Source: Diplolepis rosae (Eukaryota > Arthropoda > Insecta > Hymenoptera > Diplolepididae). Taken from it: a stretch of 64,000 nucleotides of DNA. Each line of letters starts with the position of its first letter. Position 1 is the stretch's first letter. Location: positions 2,728,001-2,792,000 of the forward strand of contig JAPYXD010000715.1 of the NCBI GenBank assembly GCA_030998225.1, given 5' to 3'. The notes beneath the pieces are model-generated. The model saw nothing but the letters and a program-made list of their open reading frames with translations. It did not search any database and was not told the origin of the DNA. Below are positions 39,601 to 53,500 of the stretch, one piece after another. A program made the translations under genes and the position numbers.

Positions 39601-42600
39601 CGGCACGGGGCGCGAAACTCAAAAATCTCGGAGATTATATTCCGCGAAAAGTATTCGCGTATTTAATATATAGAATGCTTTGCGGCTTGTTTATGCAAAT
39701 TGATGTTCACATAGGACCAATTCTGATGAATCTCATATGTAAGACGTTAAATATAGATAAAAATCGTATTTATTTCCGAAAGTAAACTCGCGTGTATAAA
39801 TTTTATGTAGCGTTGAGAACGTGTTTAGAGAATCCATCATTTGATAAACGACACAGGGCGCGAAATTCAAAATTCTCAGAGATTATATTCCGCGAGAAAT
39901 ATTCGCGTATGTAATATATTGAACGCTTCGCGGCTTGTTTATGCGAATATATGTTCACATAGGACTAATCCTGACGAATCTCATATATGAGACGTTAAAT
40001 ATACATAAAAATCGTATTTATTTCCCAAAAGTAAACTCGCGTGTAAAAATTTTAATGTAGCGTTGAGTACCTGTTGAAAGAATCCATCATTCGGTAAACG
40101 GCACGGGGCGCGAAACTCAAAAATCTCGGAGATTATATTCCGCGAAAAGTATTCGCGTATTTAATATATAGAATGCTTTGCGGCTTGTTTATGCAAATTG
40201 ATGTTCACATAGGACCAATTCTGATGAATCTCATATGTAAGACGTTAAATATAGATAAAAATCGTATTTATTTCCGAAAGTAAACTCGCGTGTATAAATT
40301 TTATGTAGCGTTGAGAACGTGTTTAGAGAATCCATCATTTGATAAACGACACAGGGCGCGAAATTCAAAATTCTCAGAGATTATATTCCGCGAGAAATAT
40401 TCGCGTATGTAATATATTGAACGCTTCGCGGCTTGTTTATGCGAATATATGTTCACATAGGACTAATCCTGACGAATCTCATATATGAGACGTTAAATAT
40501 ACATAAAAATCGTATTTATTTCCCAAAAGTAAACTCGCGTGTAAAAATTTTAATGTAGCGTTGAGTACCTGTTGAAAGAATCCATCATTCGGTAAACGGC
40601 ACGGGGCGCGAAACTCAAAAATCTCGGAGATTATATTCCGCGAAAAGTATTCGCGTATTTAATATATAGAATGCTTTGCGGCTTGTTTATGCAAATTGAT
40701 GTTCACATAGGACCAATTCTGATGAATCTCATATGTAAGACGTTAAATATAGATAAAAATCGTATTTATTTCCCAAAAGTAAACTCGCGTGTATAAATTT
40801 TATGTAGCGTTGAGTACCTGTTGAAAGAATCCATCATTTGATAAACGACACGGGGCGCGAAATTCAAAAATCTCGGAGATTATATTCCCCGAGAAGTATT
40901 CGCGTATGTAATATATTGAACGCTTCGCGGCTTGTTTATGCGAATATATGTTCACATAGGACCAATCCTGATGAATCTCATATGTAAGACGTTAAATATA
41001 GTTAAAAATCGTATTTATTTCCGAAAGTAAACTCGCGTGAATAAATGTTATTAAGCGCTGAGTACCTGTTGAAAGAATCCATCATTTGATAAACGACACG
41101 GGGCGCGAAATTCAAAATTCTCCGAGATTATATTCTGCGAGAAATATTCGCGTATGTAATATATTGAACGCTTCGCGGCTTGTTTATGCGAATATATGTT
41201 CACATAGGACTAATCCTGACGAATCTCATATATGAGACGTTAAATATACATAAAAATCGTATTTATTTCCCAAAAGTAAACTCGCGTGTAAAAATTTTAA
41301 TGTAGCGTTGAGTACCTGTTGAAAGAATCCATCATTCGGTAAACGGCACGGGGCGCGAAACTCAAAAATCTCGGAGATTATATTCCGCGAAAAGTATTCG
41401 CGTATTTAATATATAGAATGCTTTGCGGCTTGTTTATGCAAATTGATGTTCACATAGGACCAATTCTGATGAATCTCATATGTAAGACGTTAAATATAGA
41501 TAAAAATCGTATTTATTTCCGAAAGTAAACTCGCGTGTATAAATTTTATGTAGCGTTGAGAACGTGTTTAGAGAATCCATCATTTGATAAACGACACAGG
41601 GCGCGAAATTCAAAATTCTCAGAGATTATATTCCGCGAGAAATATTCGCGTATGTAATATATTGAACGCTTCGCGGCTTGTTTATGCGAATATATGTTCA
41701 CATAGGACTAATCCTGACGAATCTCATATATGAGACGTTAAATATACATAAAAATCGTATTTATTTCCCAAAAGTAAACTCGCGTGTAAAAATTTTAATG
41801 TAGCGTTGAGTACCTGTTGAAAGAATCCATCATTCGGTAAACGGCACGGGGCGCGAAACTCAAAAATCTCGGAGATTATATTCCGCGAAAAGTATTCGCG
41901 TATTTAATATATAGAATGCTTTGCGGCTTGTTTATGCAAATTGATGTTCACATAGGACCAATCCTGATGAATCTCATATGTAAGACGTTAAATATAGTTA
42001 AAAATCGTATTTATTTCCGAAAGTAAACTCGCGTGAATAAATGTTATTAAGCGCTGAGTACCTGTTGAAAGAATCCATCATTTGATAAACGACACGGGGC
42101 GCGAAATTCAAAATTCTCCGAGATTATATTCTGCGAGAAATATTCGCGTATGTAATATATTGAACGCTTCGCGGCTTGTTTATGCGAATATATGTTCACA
42201 TAGGACTAATCCTGACGAATCTCATATATGAGACGTTAAATATACATAAAAATCGTATTTATTTCCCAAAAGTAAACTCGCGTGTAAAAATTTTAATGTA
42301 GCGTTGAGTACCTGTTGAAAGAATCCATCATTCGGTAAACGGCACGGGGCGCGAAACTCAAAAATCTCGGAGATTATATTCCGCGAAAAGTATTCGCGTA
42401 TGTAATATATAGAACGCTTTGCGGCTTGTTTATGCGAATATATGTTCACATAGGACCAATCCTGATGAATCTCATATGTAAGACGTTAAATATAGATAAA
42501 AATCGTATTTATTTCCGAAAGTAAACTCGCGTGTATAAATTTTATGTAGCGTTGAGAACGTGTTTAGAGAATCCATCATTTGATAAACGACACAGGGCGC

Positions 42601-45600
42601 GAAATTCAAAATTCTCAGAGATTATATTCCGCGAGAAATATTCGCGTATGTAATATATTGAACGCTTCGCGGCTTGTTTATGCGAATATATGTTCACATA
42701 GGACTAATCCTGACGAATCTCATATATGAGACGTTAAATATACATAAAAATCGTATTTATTTCCCAAAAGTAAACTCGCGTGTAAAAATTTTAATGTAGC
42801 GTTGAGTACCTGTTGAAAGAATCCATCATTCGGTAAACGGCACGGGGCGCGAAACTCAAAAATCTCGGAGATTATATTCCGCGAAAAGTATTCGCGTATT
42901 TAATATATAGAATGCTTTGCGGCTTGTTTATGCAAATTGATGTTCACATAGGACCAATCCTGATGAATCTCATATGTAAGACGTTAAATATAGATAAAAA
43001 TCGTATTTATTTCCGAAAGTAAACTCGCGTGAATAAATGTTATTAAGCGCTGAGTACCTGTTGAAAGAATCCATCATTTGATAAACGACACGGGGCGCGA
43101 AATTCAAAATTCTCCGAGATTATATTCTGCGAGAAATATTCGCGTATGTAATATATTGAACGCTTCGCGGCTTGTTTATGCGAATATATGTTCACATAGG
43201 ACTAATCCTGACGAATCTCATATATGAGACGTTAAATATACATAAAAATCGTATTTATTTCCCAAAAGTAAACTCTCGTGTGAAAATTTTAATGTAGCGT
43301 TGAGTACCTGTTGAAAGAATCAATCATTCGGTAAACGGAACGGGGCGCGAAACTCAAAAATCTCGGAGATTATATTCCGCGAAAAGTATTCGCGTATTTA
43401 ATATATAGAATGCTTTGCGGCTTGTTTATGCAAATTGATGTTCACATAGGACCAATTCTGATGAATCTCATATGTAAGACGTTAAATATAGATAAAAATC
43501 GTATTTATTTCCGAAAGTAAACTCGCGTGTATAAATTTTATGTAGCGTTGAGAACGTGTTTAGAGAATCCATCATTTGATAAACGACACAGGGCGCGAAA
43601 TTCAAAATTCTCAGAGATTATATTCCGCGAGAAATATTCGCGTATGTAATATATTGAACGCTTCGCGGCTTGTTTATGCGAATATATGTTCACATAGGAC
43701 TAATCCTGACGAATCTCATATATGAGACGTTAAATATACATAAAAATCGTATTTATTTCCCAAAAGTAAACTCGCGTGTAAAAATTTTAATGTAGCGTTG
43801 AGTACCTGTTGAAAGAATCCATCATTCGGTAAACGGCACGGGGCGCCAAACTCAAAAATCTCGGAGATTATATTCCGCGAAAAGTATTCGCGTATTTAAT
43901 ATATAGAATGCTTTGCGGCTTGTTTATGCAAATTGATGTTCACATAGGACCAATTCTGATGAATCTCATATGTAAGACGTTAAATATAGATAAAAATCGT
44001 ATTTATTTGCAAAAGTAAACTCGCGTGAATAAATGTTATTAAGCGCTGAGTACCTGTTGAAAGAATCCATCATTTGATAAGCGACACAGGGCGCGAAATT
44101 CAAAATTCTCCGAGATTATATTCCGCGAGAAATATTCGCGTATGTAATATATTGAACGCTTCGCGGCTTGTTTATGCGAATATATGTTCACATAGGACTA
44201 ATCCTGACGAATCTCATATATGAGACGTTAAATATACATAAAAATCGTATTTATTTACCAAAAGTAAACTCGCGTGTAAAAATTTTAATGTAGCGTTGAG
44301 TACCTGTTGAAAGAATCCATCATTCGGTAAACGGCACGGGGCGCGAAACTCAAAAATCTCGGAGATTATATTCCGCGAAAAGTATTCGCGTATTTAATAT
44401 ATAGAATGCTTTGCGGCTTGTTTATGCAAATTGATGTTCACATAGGACCAATCCTGATGAATCTCATATGTAAGACGTTAAATATAGATAAAAATCGTAT
44501 TTATTTCCGAAAGTAAACTCGCGTGAATAAATGTTATTAAGCGCTGAGTACCTGTTGAAAGAATCCATCATTTGATAAACGACACGGGGCGCGAAATTCA
44601 AAATTCTCAGAGATTATATTCCGCGAGAAATATTCGCGTATGTAATATATTGAACGCTTCGCGGCTTGTTTATGCGAATATATGTTCACATAGGACTAAT
44701 CCTGACGAATCTCATATATGAGACGTTAAATATACATAAAAATCGTATTTATTTCCCAAAAGTAAACTCGCGTGTAAAAATTTTAATGTAGCGTTGAGTA
44801 CCTGTTGAAAGAATCCATCATTCGGTAAACGGCACGGGGCGCGAAACTCAAAAATCTCGGAGATTATATTCCGCGAAAAGTATTCGCGTATTTAATATAT
44901 AGAATGCTTTGCGGCTTGTTTATGCAAATTGATGTTCACATGGGACCAATCCTGATGAATCTCATATGTAAGACGTTAAATATAGATAAAAATCGTATTT
45001 ATTTCCAAAAGTAAACTCGCGTGTAAAAATTTTAATGTAGCCTTGAGTACCTGTTGAAAGAATCCATCATTCGGTAAACGGCACGGGGCGCGAAACTCAA
45101 AAATCTCGGAGATTATATTCCGCGAAAAGTATTCGCGTATTTAATATATAGAATGCTTTGCGGCTTGTTTATGCAAATTGATGTTCACATAGGACCAATC
45201 CTGATGAATCTCATATGTAAGACGTTAAATATAGATAAAAATCGTATTTATTTCCGAAAGTAAACTCGCGTGAATAAATGTTATTAAGCGCTGAGTACCT
45301 GTTGAAAGAATCCATCATTTGATAAACGACACGGGGCGCGAAATTCAAAATTCTCCGAGATTATATTCCGCGAGAAATATTCGCGTATGTAATATATTGA
45401 ACGCTTCGCGGCTTGTTTATGCGAATATATGTTCACATAGGACTCATCCTCACGAATCTCATATATGAGACGTTAAATATACATAAAAATCGTATTTATT
45501 TCCGAAAGTAAACTCGCGTGTATAAATTTTATGTAGCGTTGAGAACGTGTTTAGAGAATCCATCATTTGATAAACGACACAGGGCGCGAAATTCAAAATT

Positions 45601-48600
45601 CTCAGAGATTATATTCCGCGAGAAATATTCGCGTATGTAATATATTGAACGCTTCGCGGCTTGTTTATGCGAATATATGTTCACATAGGACTAATCCTGA
45701 CGAATCTCATATATGAGACGTTAAATATACATAAAAATCGTATTTATTTCCCAAAAGTAAACTCTCGTGTGAAAATTTTAATGTAGCGTTGAGTACCTGT
45801 TGAAAGAATCCATCATTCGGTAAACGGCACGGGGCGCGAAACTCAAAAATCTCGGAGATTATATTCCGCGAAAAGTATTCGCGTATTTAATATATAGAAT
45901 GCTTTGCGGCTTGTTTATGCAAATTGATGTTCACATAGGACCAATTCTGATGAATCTCATATGTAAGACGTTAAATATAGATAAAAATCGTATTTATTTC
46001 CGAAAGTAAACTCGCGTGTATAAATTTTATGTAGCGTTGAGAACGTGTTTAGAGAATCCATCATTTGATAAACGACACAGGGCGCGAAAATTAAAATTCT
46101 CAGAGATTATATTCCGCGAGAAATATTCGTGTATGTAATATATTGAACGCTTCGCGGCTTGTTTATGCGAATATATGTTCACATAGGACTAATCCTGACG
46201 AATCTCATATATGAGACGTTAAATATACATAAAAATCGTATTTATTTCCCAAAAGTAAACTCGCGTGTAAAAATTTTAATGTAGCGTTGAGTACCTGTTG
46301 AAAGAATCCATCATTCGGTAAACGACACGGGGCGCGAAATTCAAATTTCTCCGAGATTATATTCTGCGAGAAATATTCGCGTATGTAATATATAGAAAGC
46401 TTAGCGGCTTGTTTATGCGAATATATGTTCACATAGGACTAATCCTGACGAATCTCATATGTAAGAAGGTAAATATAGTTAAAAATCGTATTTATTCCCA
46501 AAAGTAAACTCGCGTGTAAAAATTTTAATGTAGCGTTGAGTACCTGTTGAAAGAATCCATCATTTGATAAACGACACGGGGCGCGAAATTCAAAATTCTC
46601 CGAGATTATATTCTGCGAGAAATATTCGCGTATGTAATATATTGAACGCTTCGCGGCTTGTTTATGCGAATATATGTTCACATAGGACTAATCCTGACGA
46701 ATCTCATATATGAGACGTTAAATATACATAAAAATCGTATTTATTTCCCAAAAGTAAACTCGCGTGTGAAAATTTTAATGTAGCGTTGAGTACCTGTTGA
46801 AAGAATCCATCATTCGGTAAACGGCACGGGGCGCGAAACTCAAAAATCTCGGAGATTATATTCCGCGAAAAGTATTCGCGTATTTAATATATAGAATGCT
46901 TTGCGGCTTGTTTATGCAAATTGATGTTCACATAGGACCAATTCTGATGAATCTCATATGTAAGACGTTAAATATAGATAAAAATCGTATTTATTTCCGA
47001 AAGTAAACTCGCGTGTATAAATGTTTTATGCGCGTTGAGAACGTGTTTAGAGAATCCATCATTTGATAAACGACAGGGCGCGAAATTCAATATTTCTCAG
47101 AGATTATATTCCGCGAGAAATATTCGCGTATGTAATATATTGAACGCTTCGCGGCTTGTTTATGCGAATATATGTTCACATAGGACTAATCCTGACGAAT
47201 CTCATATATGAGACGTTAAATATACATAAAAATCGTATTTATTTCCGAAAGTAAACTCGCGTGTATAAATTTTATTAAGCGTTGAGAACGTGTTTAGAGA
47301 ATACATCATTTGATAAACGACTCAGGGCGCGAAATTCAAAATCCTCAGAGATTATATTCCGCGAGAAATATTCGCGTACGTAAATATATTGAACGCGTCG
47401 CGGCTTGTTTATGCTAATATATGTTCACATAGGACTCATCCTCACGAATCTCATATATGAGACGTTAAATATACATAAAAATCGTATTTATTTCCGAAAG
47501 TAAACTCGCGTGTATAAATTTTATGTAGCGTTGAGAACGTGTTTAGAGAATCCATCATTTGATAAACGACACAGGGCGCGAAATTCAAAATTCTCAGAGA
47601 TTATATTCCGCGAGAAATATTCGCGTATGTAATATATTGAACGCTTCGCGGCTTGTTTATGCGAATATATGTTCACATAGGACTAATCCTGACGAATCTC
47701 ATATATGAGACGTTAAATATACATAAAAATCGTATTTATTTCCCAAAAGTAAACTCGCGTGTAAAAATTTTAATGTAGCGTTGAGTACCTGTTGAAAGAA
47801 TCCATCATTCGGTAAACGGCACGGGGCGCGAAACTCAAAAATCTCGGAGATTATATTCCGCGAAAAGTATTCGCGTATTTAATATATAGAATGCTTTGCG
47901 GCTTGTTTATGCAAATTGATGTTCACATAGGACCAATCCTGATGAATCTCATATGTAAGACGTTAAATATAGATAAAAATCGTATTTATTTCCGAAAGTA
48001 AACTCGCGTGAATAAATGTTATTAAGCGCTGAGTACCTGTTGAAAGAATCCATCATTTGATAAACGACACGGGGCGCGAAATTCAAAATTCTCCGAGATT
48101 ATATTCTGCGAGAAATATTCGCGTATGTAATATATTGAACGCTTCGCGGCTTGTTTATGCGAATATATGTTCACATAGGACTAATCCTGACGAATCTCAT
48201 ATATGAGACGTTAAATATACATAAAAATCGTATTTATTTCCCAAAAGTAAACTCGCGTGTGAAAATTTTAATGTAGCGTTGAGTACCTGTTGAAAGAATC
48301 CATCATTCGGTAAACGGCACGGGGCGCGAAACTCAAAAATCTCGGAGATTATATTCCGCGAAAAGTATTCGCGTATTTAATATATAGAATGCTTTGCGGC
48401 TTGTTTATGCAAATTGATGTTCACATAGGACCAATCCTGATGAATCTCATATGTAAGACGTTAAATATAGTTAAAAATCGTATTTATTTCCGAAAGTAAA
48501 CTCGCGTGAATAAATGTTATTAAGCGCTGAGTACCTGTTGAAAGAATCCATCATTTGATAAACGACACGGGGCGCGAAATTCAAAATTCTCCGAGATTAT

Positions 48601-49329
48601 ATTCTGCGAGAAATATTCGCGTATGTAATATATTGAACGCTTCGCGGCTTGTTTATGCGAATATATGTTCACATAGGACTAATCCTGACGAATCTCATAT
48701 ATGAGACGTTAAATATACATAAAAATCGTATTTATTTCCCAAAAGTAAACTCGCGTGTAAAAATTTTAATGTAGCGTTGAGTACCTGTTGAAAGAATCCA
48801 TCATTCGGTAAACGGCACGGGGCGCGAAACTCAAAAATCTCGGAGATTATATTCCGCGAAAAGTATTCGCGTATTTAATATATAGAATGCTTTGCGGCTT
48901 GTTTATGCAAATTGATGTTCACATAGGACCAATCCTGATGAATCTCATATGTAAGACGTTAAATATAGTTAAAAATCGTATTTATTTCCGAAAGTAAACT
49001 CGCGTGAATAAATGTTATTAAGCGCTGAGTACCTGTTGAAAGAATCCATCATTTGATAAACGACACGGGGCGCGAAATTCAAAATTCTCCGAGATTATAT
49101 TCTGCGAGAAATATTCGCGTATGTAATATATTGAACGCTTCGCGGCTTGTTTATGCGAATATATGTTCACATAGGACTAATCCTGACGAATCTCATATAT
49201 GAGACGTTAAATATACATAAAAATCGTATTTATTTCCCAAAAGTAAACTCGCGTGTGAAAATTTTAATGTAGCGTTGAGTACCTGTTGAAAGAATCCATC
49301 ATTCGGTAAACGGCACGGGGCGCGAAACT

Positions 49330-50540
49330 CAAAAATTCTCGGAGATTATATTCCGCGAAAATGTATTCGCGTATTTAATATATAGAATGCTTTGCGGGCT
49401 TGTTTATGCAAATTGATTTTCACATAGGACCAATTCTGATGAATCTCATATGTAAGACGTTAAATATAGATAAAAATCGTATTTATTTCCGAAAGTAAAC
49501 TCGCGTGTAAAAGTTTTTTTATGTAGCGTTGAGTACCTGTTTAGAAGAATCCATCATTCGGTAAACGGCACGTGGCGCGAAACTCAAAACTCTCGGAGAT
49601 TATATTCCGCGAAAAGTATTCGCGTATTTAATATATAGAATGCTTTGCGGCTTGTTTATGCGAATATATGTTCACATAGGACTAATCCTGATGAATCTCA
49701 TATATGAGACGTTAAATATACATAAAAATCGTATTTATTTCCCAAAAGTAAACTCGCGTGTATAAATTTTTATGTAGCGTTGAGTACCGTGTTTAGAGAA
49801 CCCATCATTTCATAAACGACACAGGGCGCGAAATTCAAAATTCTCGGAGATTATATTCATAGCGAGAAATATTCGCGTATGTAATATATTAGAACGCTTC
49901 GCGGCTTGTTTATGCGAATATATGTTCACATAGGACTCATCCTGACGAATCTCATATATGAGACGTTAAATATACATAAAAATCGTATTTATTTCCCAAA
50001 AGTAAACTCGCGTGTAAAAATTTTATTTATGGGTTGAGTACGTGTTGAGAGAATCCATCATTTGATAAACGACAAAACGGGGCGCGTGAAATTCAAAAAT
50101 TCTCAAGAGATTATATTCTGCGAAAAAAAATATTCGCGTATTTTAATATATAGAATGCTTTGCGGCTTAATTATGCGAATATATGTTCACATAGAACTAA
50201 TCCTGTCTAATCCTGATGAATCTCATATATGAGACGTTAAATATACATAAAAATCGTATTTATTTCCGAAAGTAAACTCGCGTTATTAAATAAATTTTAT
50301 GTAGCGTTGAGAACGTGTTTAGAGAATCCATCATTTGATAAACGCACAGAGTTAATATGAATATTCGCGTCACGATGCGAATATATGTTTATAGGACTAT
50401 TCCTGACGAATATTCTAATATGCATTCGTCGAAAGTAAAGTATATGTGCGAGCGAATAATCATCATTTGTAATGCAATATATTTGCGATATTCGCTTATT
50501 GAACGCTACGCGGCTTGTTTATGCGAATATATGTTCACAT
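49330..50540. repeat. Irregular, indel-rich monomers inside the satellite
   Basis: Five monomers in a row carry many small insertions (extra A or T in homopolymers, a doubled CTAATCCTG, an inserted block near 50,345-50,500 with CACGATGCGAATATATG), while monomers on either side are clean. This is either an old, unhomogenised island or poorly corrected sequence at an assembly joint. Confidence 0.7.
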
Positions 50541-53500
50541 AGGACTAATCCTGACGAATCTCATATATGAGACGTTAAATATACATAAAAATCGTATTTA
50601 TTTCCCAAAAGTAAACTCGCGTGTGAAAATTTTAATGTAGCGTTGAGTACCTGTTGAAAGAATCCATCATTCGGTAAACGGCACGGGGCGCGAAACTCAA
50701 AAATCTCGGAGATTATATTCCGCGAAAAGTATTCGCGTATTTAATATATAGAATGCTTTGCGGCTTGTTTATGCAAATTGATGTTCACATAGGACCAATT
50801 CTGATGAATCTCATATGTAAGACGTTAAATATAGATAAAAATCGTATTTATTTCCGAAAGTAAACTCGCGTGTATAAATTTTATGTAGCGTTGAGAACGT
50901 GTTTAGAGAATCCATCATTTGATAAACGACACAGGGCGCGAAATTCAAAATTCTCAGAGATTATATTCCGCGAGAAATATTCGCGTATGTAATATATTGA
51001 ACGCTTCGCGGCTTGTTTATGCGAATATATGTTCACATAGGACTAATCCTGACGAATCTCATATATGAGACGTTAAATATACATAAAAATCGTATTTATT
51101 TCCCAAAAGTAAACTCGCGTGTATAAATTTTAATGTAACGTTGAGTACCTGTTGAAAGAATCCATCATTCGGTAAACGGCACGGGGCGCGAAACTCAAAA
51201 ATCTCGGAGATTATATTCTGCGAAAAGTATTCGCGTATTTAATATATAGAATGCTTTGCGGCTTGTTTATGCAAATTGATGTTCACATGGGACCAATCCT
51301 GATGAATCTCATATGTAAGACGTTAAATATAGATAAAAATCGTATTTATTTCCAAAAGTAAGCTCGCGTGAATAAATTTTCTGTAGCGTTGAGTACCAAT
51401 TTAAAGAATCCATCATTTGATAAACGACACAGGGCGCGAAATTCAAAATTCTCAGAGATTATATTCCGCGAGAAATATTCGCGTATGTAATATATTGAAC
51501 GCTTCGCGGCTTGTTTATGCGAATATATGTTCACATAGGACTAATCCTGACGAATCTCATATATGAGACGTTAAATATACATAAAAATCGTATTTATTTC
51601 CCAAAAGTAAACTCGCGTGTAAAAATTTTAATGTAGCGTTGAGTACCTGTTGAAAGAATCCATCATTCGGTAAACGGCACGGGGCGCGAAACTCAAAAAT
51701 CTCGGAGATTATATTCCGCGAAAAGTATTCGCGTATTTAATATATAGAATGCTTTGCGGCTTGTTTATGCAAATTGATGTTCACATAGGACCAATCCTGA
51801 TGAATCTCATATGTAAGACGTTAAATATAGATAAAAATCGTATTTATTTCCGAAAGTAAACTCGCGTGAATAAATGTTATTAAGCGCTGAGTACCTGTTG
51901 AAAGAATCCATCATTTGATAAACGACACGGGGCGCGAAATTCAAAATTCTCCGAGATTATATTCTGCGAGAAATATTCGCGTATGTAATATATTGAACGC
52001 TTCGCGGCTTGTTTATGCGAATATATGTTCACATAGGACTAATCCTGACGAATCTCATATATGAGACGTTAAATATACATAAAAATCGTATTTATTTCCC
52101 AAAAGTAAACTCGCGTGTGAAAATTTTAATGTAGCGTTGAGTACCTGTTGAAAGAATCCATCATTCGGTAAACGGCACGGGGCGCGAAACTCAAAAATCT
52201 CGGAGATTATATTCCGCGAAAAGTATTCGCGTATTTAATATATAGAATGCTTTGCGGCTTGTTTATGCAAATTGATGTTCACATAGGACCAATTCTGATG
52301 AATCTCATATGTAAGACGTTAAATATAGATAAAAATCGTATTTATTTCCGAAAGTAAACTCGCGTGTATAAATTTTATGTAGCGTTGAGAACGTGTTTAG
52401 AGAATCCATCATTTGATAAACGACACAGGGCGCGAAATTCAAAATTCTCAGAGATTATATTCCGCGAGAAATATTCGCGTATGTAATATATTGAACGCTT
52501 CGCGGCTTGTTTATGCGAATATATGTTCACATAGGACTAATCCTGACGAATCTCATATATGAGACGTTAAATATACATAAAAATCGTATTTATTTCCCAA
52601 AAGTAAACTCGCGTGTAAAAATTTTAATGTAGCGTTGAGTACCTGTTGAAAGAATCCATCATTCGGTAAACGGCACGGGGCGCGAAACTCAAAAATCTCG
52701 GAGATTATATTCCGCGAAAAGTATTCGCGTATTTAATATATAGAATGCTTTGCGGCTTGTTTATGCAAATTGATGTTCACATAGGACCAATCCTGATGAA
52801 TCTCATATGTAAGACGTTAAATATAGATAAAAATCGTATTTATTTCCGAAAGTAAACTCGCGTGAATAAATGTTATTAAGCGCTGAGTACCTGTTGAAAG
52901 AATCCATCATTTGATAAACGACACGGGGCGCGAAATTCAAAATTCTCCGAGATTATATTCTGCGAGAAATATTCGCGTATGTAATATATTGAACGCTTCG
53001 CGGCTTGTTTATGCGAATATATGTTCACATAGGACTAATCCTGACGAATCTCATATATGAGACGTTAAATATACATAAAAATCGTATTTATTTCCGAAAG
53101 TAAACTCGCGTGTATAAATTTTATGTAGCGTTGAGAACGTGTTTAGAGAATCCATCATTTGATAAACGACACAGGGCGCGAAATTCAAAATCTCGGAGAT
53201 TATATTCCGCGAAAAGTATTCGCGTATTTAATATATAGAACGCTTTGCGGCTTGTTTATGCAAATTGATGTTCACATGGGACCAATCCTGATGAATCTCA
53301 TATGTAAGACGTTAAATATAGATAAAAATCGTATTTATTTCCAAAAGTAAACTCGCGTGTAATAAATGTTATTAAGCGCTGAGTACCTGTTGAAAGAATC
53401 CATCATTTGATAAACGACACGGGGCGCGAAATTCAAAATTCTCCGAGATTATATTCTGCGAGAAATATTCGCGTATGTAATATATTGAACGCTTCGCGGC

